Translations under genes and position numbers: made by a program | Notes under the pieces: model-generated | Told to the model about the DNA's origin: nothing | The model's database searches: none | What the model saw: only the letters and a program-made list of their open reading frames with translations | Shown: positions 57,396 to 64,000 of the stretch, piece after piece | Layout: each line of letters begins with the position of its first letter | How positions within the stretch are numbered: the stretch's first letter is position 1 | Assembly (NCBI GenBank): GCA_944990035.1 | Contig: CALYLX010000112.1 | Location: 186,001-250,000, forward strand | DNA length: 64,000 nt | Origin: Clitopilus passeckerianus | Taxonomy: Eukaryota > Basidiomycota > Agaricomycetes > Agaricales > Entolomataceae | Reading direction: 5' to 3'

Positions 57396-59676
57396 ATGAA
57401 TGACTCCATCGGCTTGCTTTACTTTCCCAACATGTCCCAGTCACCAACATCCCAGCCATCCCCACTATCGCCTGTATCCGACGATGCTAAGCCTTCGTCT
57501 CCAGATCCTTCCTCTTCTCACAAGTGTCTATGGGTAGACTGTACTCAGTCTTTCAAAGACCCCGAGACGCTCTATAACCATCTCTGTAATGACCATATCG
57601 GCCGAAAAAGCACAAATAATCTCTGCTTGACTTGCCACTGGAAAGACTGCGGAACAACTTGCGCCAAACGTGATCATATCACCAGCCACCTTCGAGGTAC
57701 GCCTCAATAATCTTGGGTTGTCATCCTTATTTCTCATTTCTCGGAATAACCATAGTCCATACCCCGCTCAAACCACATGCATGCGAGGTAGGTCTACGGA
57801 GTTTCACTTTCAAGAAATCTGTCTCACCACTCGATACAGATATGCAAGAAGGCCTTCAAGCGTCCTCAGGATCTCAAGAAACACGAAAAGATCCACACTG
57901 AGGAACACCATCAGCAACACAAGCATTCCAAAGCGATAACGGTCGTCGACCCAAATTATCTTCAACGGATCCGAGGCGATCCTAAAGGTGGTCTCGAGTT
58001 CAAGAGACCTAACCTTGCACCTGCCCGTTCCTCCTCCGTTCGCTCCAAGTCCCACTCATCGACAGAGTCTGATGGTGAGCTGTCTCACTTGCCCAAATTA
58101 CAGCTTATCTTACACCTCCTCTCTGCAGGCTCACCCTTCGGAATGCTTCACACCCCTTCGCCCGAGCTCGGTCATGAGCCTATTCACGCACACCACAACG
58201 ATGTCTACCTTCAGAATCATCATCTCTCCTCTTGGGAACCCTTCGAGGAGATTCTATCGGCCCTGTCAGCGCTGGCCTCAAAAGATCACATGACTATACT
58301 GTCGACGACTTCTTCACCGATATGAAGAAACGACGTGTGAACCCGTCCTACGATTCTCGTAGGTATTCTAAAACATCAAACCACCGCACCCCTATCTAAT
58401 CACCTTCTTGCGTCCAACGGCAGGTATGGCAGAACGCCTTGATAGTCTCGCTTTCTCACAAGGTGCCAATAGAAATCACCCAAACTTCAACCCGCGGTCA
58501 GTCTCCCTCGACATCCGGACCCCGGAAGAACTTGCTGCTGTAAATGAGTTTCTCGTTACACTCGGACGAGATGTCTCAAGCCTTCGTTCACAACCTGCTC
58601 CGCAGCAGCACTCTGCTCCGAATAACCCAAATAGCAATTCTCCCTTCGGGACAGAGAACTACTTTGATCCCGTCAGCCTGAGCCAGCTCGGCTTGGCCGG
58701 AATGCCAGGAATCCCCTCGGATAGCGGCTACTCGTCCAGCAATTCGCCTACCACGTACAACGTTCCCAGCAATAATTCTTTCCCTTTCTCGAGACCTCCT
58801 CCTTCAAGTGCTCAGTTCAGCAATGTTTACGGACCTGATTCGCCCGTGAATTACGGCGCCGATTACCGCCGACATTCATCATCAAAGTATGGCTATGGTC
58901 ATGGCCAAGGCCACCACTACCCCCATTCCACACCCCCTCTCGAGAGTGGATCTCCCCACTCGACGGTTTCAACACCACTGAATTCTACCCCGCCCCAAGT
59001 ACCCATGAGCATGCCCGATGCTGCTGCCTTCGACTATCTACATGGCCCTCGAGGTGCTCCTCCCGTCCCTCATCTCGCGAGGGTTGACTACATGCCGAAG
59101 GCATTGCGGCCGATGATTCCCCTCAAGACTGTGCCTGGCACACACGTCCCTCGCGAGACGGCAGAGCCTGCCGAGCCCAGGCCCAGGTCTGAGCTTCCCA
59201 AGCGCTCCCCAGGTTCCCCGTCAAGTATGAACAGCCCACTCTATCCCTTGCTTACAGCTGGTGACGCTGAGTTCAAACTCCCACCTATGCAAAGCAGGTA
59301 TAGGTCACCCTCCCCGGTGTCCAGAAGCTCCTCACCGAGCTCTTCAGTCGGTTCGGCGTCGAGCAATCATGACACACCTGCGTTGCCTCATCTCAGCGAC
59401 ATCATGGCGTCTCGTCATGATGTGGGATCGGAGGAAATGGCCAAGGAGATCGGTCGCATTCAGCTTGAAAGCAGGAGTGGTGATATCAGCGAGGAGGATA
59501 GGCACAGGCATGCGATGTTGATTCAGGAGATTCTGGTGGCCATAAATTCCAAGTTCAAGGCCCAGGAACATAGTACAGATAACACTTTCTTCCCTTTTTA
59601 TTCTATGCTTTCTGTTGTTTCTTGTGGACTGTGGCGCCCCTCTCATCGAAAGCTGTATTATCATATTGTAAAATAA
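57396..59676 (+). CDS. pacC: pH-responsive transcription factor PacC/Rim101, with apparent frame break
   Basis: PacC activates alkaline-expressed genes after proteolytic processing. The first ATG (57396) or the second (57432, [14 protein letters not shown]) may start. Three C2H2 fingers: [20 protein letters not shown], then [31 protein letters not shown], then an intron and [20 protein letters not shown]. Conserved blocks follow: [17 protein letters not shown] and [10 protein letters not shown], and the Ser/Pro/Tyr-rich tail ([20 protein letters not shown]). At ~58244 the frame breaks between HHLSSWEPF and [24 protein letters not shown], consistent with loss of one C (TTCCGAGG read as TTCGAGG). 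The last residues past [10 protein letters not shown] look unlike the family, so the annotated end may be wrong. The promoter carries eight PacC sites. Confidence 0.88.
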
Positions 59677-59764
59677 ATCGGACAGTGCTTGGAAAGCAAC
59701 TACTTTAATAATACACGATTGCGAATCCCTTGGAAAAATAAATTTCATCAAAATAAATTTTCGC

Positions 59765-62700
59765 TTATGCACGTTTGCCCAGTGTCAGCTTGATTTTAGG
59801 ATTCGCGGACGGCGTTGGAGGTACAGGCTCGTCATCGATGTTCATGGGTGCAGACATTGGAGGACTGGCTGCGAGGGGTGAAGGTACTGCAGCAGGGAAT
59901 CCAAATGCAGAAACTGAGCCACCACGGCTGAACCCCATGCCAGAAGACCCTGCTGGTGGAGGGCTGCCAGCCATGCCACCTGATGGTCCAGGTGTTGCAG
60001 GTGCGGTGCCACTATTGAATTCAGCCCAACGGGGACACTTGCGATTGGTTTCTGGTGGTAGTTAATAGTCAATGCCAAGATCAAGCCGACTGACGGAGAA
60101 GCAACTGACTCATATGGCCCATCTGTCCACAATGTCCACATCGTCTCTGTTTGGTTGAGATAGGATCCATGAGTTTCCCACTCCTTCGATTGAAGTTTCA
60201 GGAAGTGTTCTCACCGTTGTATCGGGTTTAAGCGGGCGATTAAGCTGCATGGGTGTGCCGCCTTCCTTGACAATCTTCGCGTTTTTCCTATGAAGTCGCC
60301 GCTCTTGATTCTTCTTCATTCTCGCGATCTCTTCCTCGAGCCTAGAGAAGCAGTCACAAAATTAACGGAATGCCGAATCGTGAAGAATTCCGGCATAATT
60401 ACCTCTTCTTCGCCCGCTTATCTTTATCTGCATCTCCCGTCGGCGCGAGGGTATCGGCGTGTTGATTTTCTTCCTCGATAGCTTGCCGAGCTCGAACATA
60501 CGCATGGATTACCGCCGGGTCACGGATAATCTCGGTTTGCCAACTGCCTTCCACCTAAGAAAATGATGCGGGGGTCCTAATGAGATGAACTATTTCTGGT
60601 TAGCAACATGACGTACAAATCTCTTAATCCGCAGCACATTCTTGCTGTTGACGTCGGGCAGCATGCTTGCGCCTCGTTCACTCGCAGTTGGCGAACTTGG
60701 CCGAGTACCTGGAGCCGGAGACCCTCGGGACAAATCGCGAGCACGAGGAAGCGGTTGGTTCTGTGCGGCGTGAAAATCTTCGTAGTCCTTTGCTTCCTGC
60801 TCCGTCAGTTGCGGTTCATCTTTGCGGCTCAGGGAGTCGTATTGAGCCTTCCAAATGCGCTCTATTTCCGACTTGTAGATGAGCTGCTGTTCCGCGACAT
60901 TGTACCGATGTGCAGACTTGGGCCGATTCTCAGCTTCGGCTGATGATTCCCGTCAGATGAGCGGAGAAGAATTTTTTATCTGCAACTCACCTAATTTCTG
61001 GTCGTAATCTTCCCTGCCTTAACGAAGATGTCCTTCATAGAGATACGAATGAAGCTGAACGCTTCACCGCGTCCGGAGGGATCCCCTTCGCCGTGTAGCC
61101 TCAACATAGCTTTGGCCTGTGTGGCGAACAAGAAGTTCTTCGTCGTGATCCACGGCGCGAGTTGTTGTTCAATAGAAAGGCCAGATTCGTCTCCACCTTC
61201 ATCTACCTCAGCTGCCCCACTGTAACCCAAGTCTTGCAAATGACGCTGGCCAACTTGCATACTTTCCATGAGGACAACTTGCTCTGGATTGACCATCTTC
61301 AGCATGTCGGCATCTGAAGGTATTGTGATGCCAGCTTTTAGCCTCCAGAAACCTTGATGGGGACCACGACGATGATACTCCATGAATTCCTGGGGATATA
61401 GTTAACATCATTCATATTATGAATCCATGCTTTGTACTTGCCTTTAGCCTCTGCCTCATTTGCAGCTCGTTCTGGTCCGGGAAGTACTTCATCAGGCGGG
61501 AAATTTTGAGCCGCTCTCCTTGACTTTTCTTCAGTAGCTTGAAAGCGATCGTCTGCAGACGATTCTTGATTGTATTGGTTATCTTGCGTGAGTGAGGGCC
61601 TGGGACTTCAGTGATAGGATACGTTTGTCCGATGACAAACAGGTTCTTGATTTCTCGGATATAGTATTTGGTGTCGCCTTTGACAGTACTTTTGACAACG
61701 AGGAAGTCCGTGTTGTAGGGCTTCTGGCGGAATAGGGGGGCACGGATGAGGTTGTTGTAGAGGGAAGGTACTGTTTGGCCGGGGTAGACGTAGCCAAATT
61801 TCATGAACGGAGATTCATCTTGAGGTTCCAAAACGAAAGGTACGCCCAAATCGAACTGTAAAAGATTAGTGGATGCCGGATATTGTATGCATGTAAAGTT
61901 ACCTTCGGTATATGCTCATCTTTTTCATCCTTCTTGCGATAGTAGTTGACCAACGAACTTCCCATGCCAAAATTGGGGATAATTGGCGGATGTTCCTCAG
62001 AGTATTCCCAGAGCACAAAGTTGCTCGTATCTCTCAAGCTCAGATCAACAGTGGTATGCAAACCCTCTCCAATATTGCCGCCTTTCCCGACCTTGCGTCC
62101 GGATTTATCTTTCTTCTTCTTTGCTGTGCGAACTTTGCTGAAGCGGAGCTCAATGTTCATAGGGAATTGCAAGGCGGGACGGTGGAAGGAACGAGCTTCT
62201 TGTTTTGAGAGACGTGTCTTGTACTAAGTTTCGATATCAGTAAACAGGTAAAGTATGATAGTGACCGAAAGCTTACGAAGGGGAGCTGGAGTTTCTGGGC
62301 GGGATATGCGTGTTCGACTGTAAGCTGGCCAAATGTCTGGCGAACACGATGGCGGCCTCCGTCTTTGGCAACTTCGTAGTAGTGATCATTGCCGATATTG
62401 AATTTGTCTCGAACACCTGCGTCTGTTCTGACCCGCTTTCTTGGCCTGATATTATCTAGAGGAGGATGAAGTTGAGCAAATATACTGCGGGGAGTGAGGT
62501 ATATACACGCACCATTCCGTTCTTCGGGTATAACATCGTCTTCGTGATTGAACTCGAGTTGAGTGAAATCTCGGAAAGGGGTATTAGGGCCCCAGATGAT
62601 GCTCTGAGTCCACGCGCCAGACTCCAGAACTTTGTTTGCAGGGGTCGTAAGGTCATTCTCTAAGGGTGAATGGTTTGCAACTCCCTTCGGCTCATAGAGA

Positions 62701-63496
62701 ATCTGGTCCTCCCAGTTGGAGAGCAGCACTAAATCAAACGTTCGATCGTGTAGAGGCAAGTCAATCGGTAGATCGGAGTCTTCGCGCTCCTAAGACAGGT
62801 TGAAACCAGATTCAATCAGGCACCAGGAAACAACACACCTCGATAGCCTTTCGTAGGTCGTTCTCGATATTACTTGACGATACGACATCTTCAACACGCT
62901 TACTCTCCACCTGTCGCTTCGCATCTCCTGCAACTGCTTCAAGGTAGCCTTTAGGTATTTCCTTTTACGGGGATACACAGTTTCCACTAACCTAGAATTC
63001 AGACTATGTTACAAGGAGAACAGAACGCATACACACCCTGAAAGTAACGTTTCGCTAGACGCGATTTGGGGACTGTGTAGCCCTTGAATAGCTCCGTGAA
63101 GTCAAGAGTTTTGTCTTTCTCAAACGCAGGAAATCGTTCATAGACGCTCTTCTGCCTTTCCACTAGCCGTTTGACAACTCGAACACGTTTTTGCTTCTGT
63201 GGAATGCCCCCAGGGCTGTGGGCCTCCTGCTTGACCTGCGTGTCATCGTCCTCTTCTTGCTCCATCTCCCGGTCAATCTCATCTTCCCAATCTTTCCCTT
63301 GCCCAACTCCTACGGCGCCCTCTTCATCCCATTTGTCATTATAGATCTGGCCCGAGTTGAGGTTTGGTATTCCACCGATGCCCAGTCGGTTGACAAGGTC
63401 CGAGCCTGCAGGTAACGACAAATCACCCAGAAGATGGTTTAAAGAGAGTCCCGTAAGTGCCGAAATTGCATTATCCTCGTCTTTCCCTGAAGCCAT
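59765..63496 (-). CDS. taf1: TFIID subunit TAF1 (fungal type), with apparent frame break
   Basis: TAF1 scaffolds TFIID and binds TBP and promoter DNA. Start MASGKDEDNAISALTGLSLN HLLGDLSLPAGSDL; then FTELFKGYTVPKSRLAKRYF (TAND/DUF3591 entry), SSIFAQLHPPLDNIRPRKRV, KFNIGNDHYYEVAKDGGRHR, FVLWEYSEEHPPIIPNFGMG and KKSQGERLKISRLMKYFPDQ, the hallmark DUF3591 core. Late: AENRPKSAHRYNVAEQQLIY KSEIERIWKAQ. It ends with a zinc knuckle RRCGHCGQMGHMKTNRKCPR W; no bromodomain, as usual in fungi. At 61012-61014 the frame breaks after VKAGK: the next coding block EDYDQKLAEAENRP needs one more G (GGGG read as GGG). Numerous introns; the gene is divergent from a probable PA28 gene. Confidence 0.93.
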
Positions 63497-63661
63497 CGTG
63501 AGTTTGTCTGGACAGCGTCGACTGACTGTCCGCTGAGGTGAGCGAAAGGAGCAGGGAGTGCTGATTACCAAAAGTAGAAGTTCCCACGCGCTTTGTGGGT
63601 CATCGACTTTGGACGCGTACCGGCAAGGCTTGTTATACTCTCGGTCATTCCATTCTTCGGG

Positions 63662-64000
63662 ATGCAGGCAGAGCTTTCAAAGAAGATCGATGTAGGTCTT
63701 CAAGTAGCCCTATAATAAGAACTTTGCTAACTTCACGTTAGGATTTCAGGAAAACTGTTACAACGAATGGCGAGGATATAGTATTTTCAAAATTTCCCAA
63801 AAAGGTGCGCGCCTAGCAGTCGTTTCCCTTGAGTCTCATAGTCAACAACCTTTCTAGATTTTGTGAGCAATGGTTCCTACGCGTTCCACAACTTATATTG
63901 ACATTTCTCCAAGAGAACTTGAGGAACTGGCTCTAGGGACATTCAATACCGAATCCCCTTTCCACATTTCCAACATCGAGAACTCCACAGACCTCACCGT
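63662..64000 (+). CDS. Probable PA28/REG proteasome activator, 5' part (runs off the right edge)
   Basis: The first exon MQAELSKKID joins across an intron to DFRKTVTTNGEDIVFSKFPK K, which matches the N-terminal helix of PA28gamma-type activators (DxFRxxxTxxAEDIVxxFPKK). A second intron (donor GTGCGC, best acceptor TTTCTAG at 63857) would continue I-L and, after one in-frame TGA at 63864, AMVPTRSTTYIDISPRELEE LALGTFNTESPFHISN. The SPFHISN block fits the family, so the TGA is either an assembly error or a sign that the acceptor lies elsewhere. Activators of this type form heptameric rings on the 20S proteasome without ATP. Identification rests on a short stretch and is moderate. Confidence 0.55.

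Noticed and set aside
8200..61020. Programmed ribosomal frameshifting as a shared explanation of the frame breaks
   Set aside because: No common slippery heptamer or downstream structure is visible and the affected genes are unrelated; G/C-run base loss explains most of them.
44055..63618. Other ACGCGT hexamers (for example 44055, 56466, 63613) as cell-cycle promoter elements
   Set aside because: About sixteen are expected by chance in 64 kb, and several others lie inside coding exons; only the palindromic and composite sites are kept.

Overview
The window is eukaryotic nuclear DNA from a filamentous fungus, most likely a basidiomycete of the Agaricomycetes. Genes are densely packed on both strands, usually 25-400 bp apart. 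Almost every gene is cut by several GT-AG introns of about 45-60 nt, and the protein repertoire is fungal (Sla2, PacC, Rfc4, Cfd1, BDP1, LSB5-like). I see no transposon, rRNA, CRISPR array or convincing tRNA. Exon junctions were placed by eye, so gene spans are firmer than individual splice sites.

Layout, left to right. 1-660: 5' part of RPB2. 885-3819: fructosamine-3-kinase and an Old Yellow Enzyme, head to head. 3987-8435: tandem pair of QDR-like MFS exporters. 8724-9896: complex I NDUFA9-family protein. 9987-13960: TFIIIB subunit BDP1 head to head with a possible SWR1-complex protein. 14033-17805: an unrecognised membrane protein and a small Cys-containing protein. 18249-23238: SURF1 head to head with SLA2. 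23483-28736: a disordered Ser/Pro-rich protein, a voltage-sensor-like membrane protein and the splicing factor CWC25. 28863-34620: secreted RNase T2, meiotic recombinase DMC1 and an HST3/HST4-class sirtuin. 34887-44038: RPB6, an RRM protein, a lipase of bacterial I.5-like type and a second RRM-like protein. 44193-50260: CFD1, RFC4, mitochondrial seryl-tRNA synthetase and a VHS-GAT protein. 50405-57206: a FAR1/WRKY-GCM1-type zinc protein, UTP11, a PLC-like phosphodiesterase, an AYR1-like reductase and a myosin regulatory light chain. 57396-64000: the pH regulator PacC, TAF1 and the start of a probable PA28/REG proteasome activator.

Most genes are unrelated housekeeping neighbours, and head-to-head pairs share short promoters. 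The most striking non-coding signal is eight copies of the PacC target hexamer GCCAAG/CTTGGC within 128 bp immediately upstream of pacC, which implies direct autoregulation. Other structured sites are a 16-bp perfect palindrome centred on ACGCGT between DMC1 and the sirtuin gene, an ACGCGT/TGACGTCA composite in the 92-bp RFC4/SerRS promoter, and a hairpin-forming inverted repeat near 18034-18077.

At least six otherwise intact conserved genes contain a single point where the reading frame jumps with no usable intron: MFS copy 2, SLA2, CWC25, the sirtuin, PacC and TAF1. Five of the six fit loss of one base from a G or C run. That points to systematic assembly under-calls rather than six pseudogenes, and anyone using predicted proteins from this window should correct for it.
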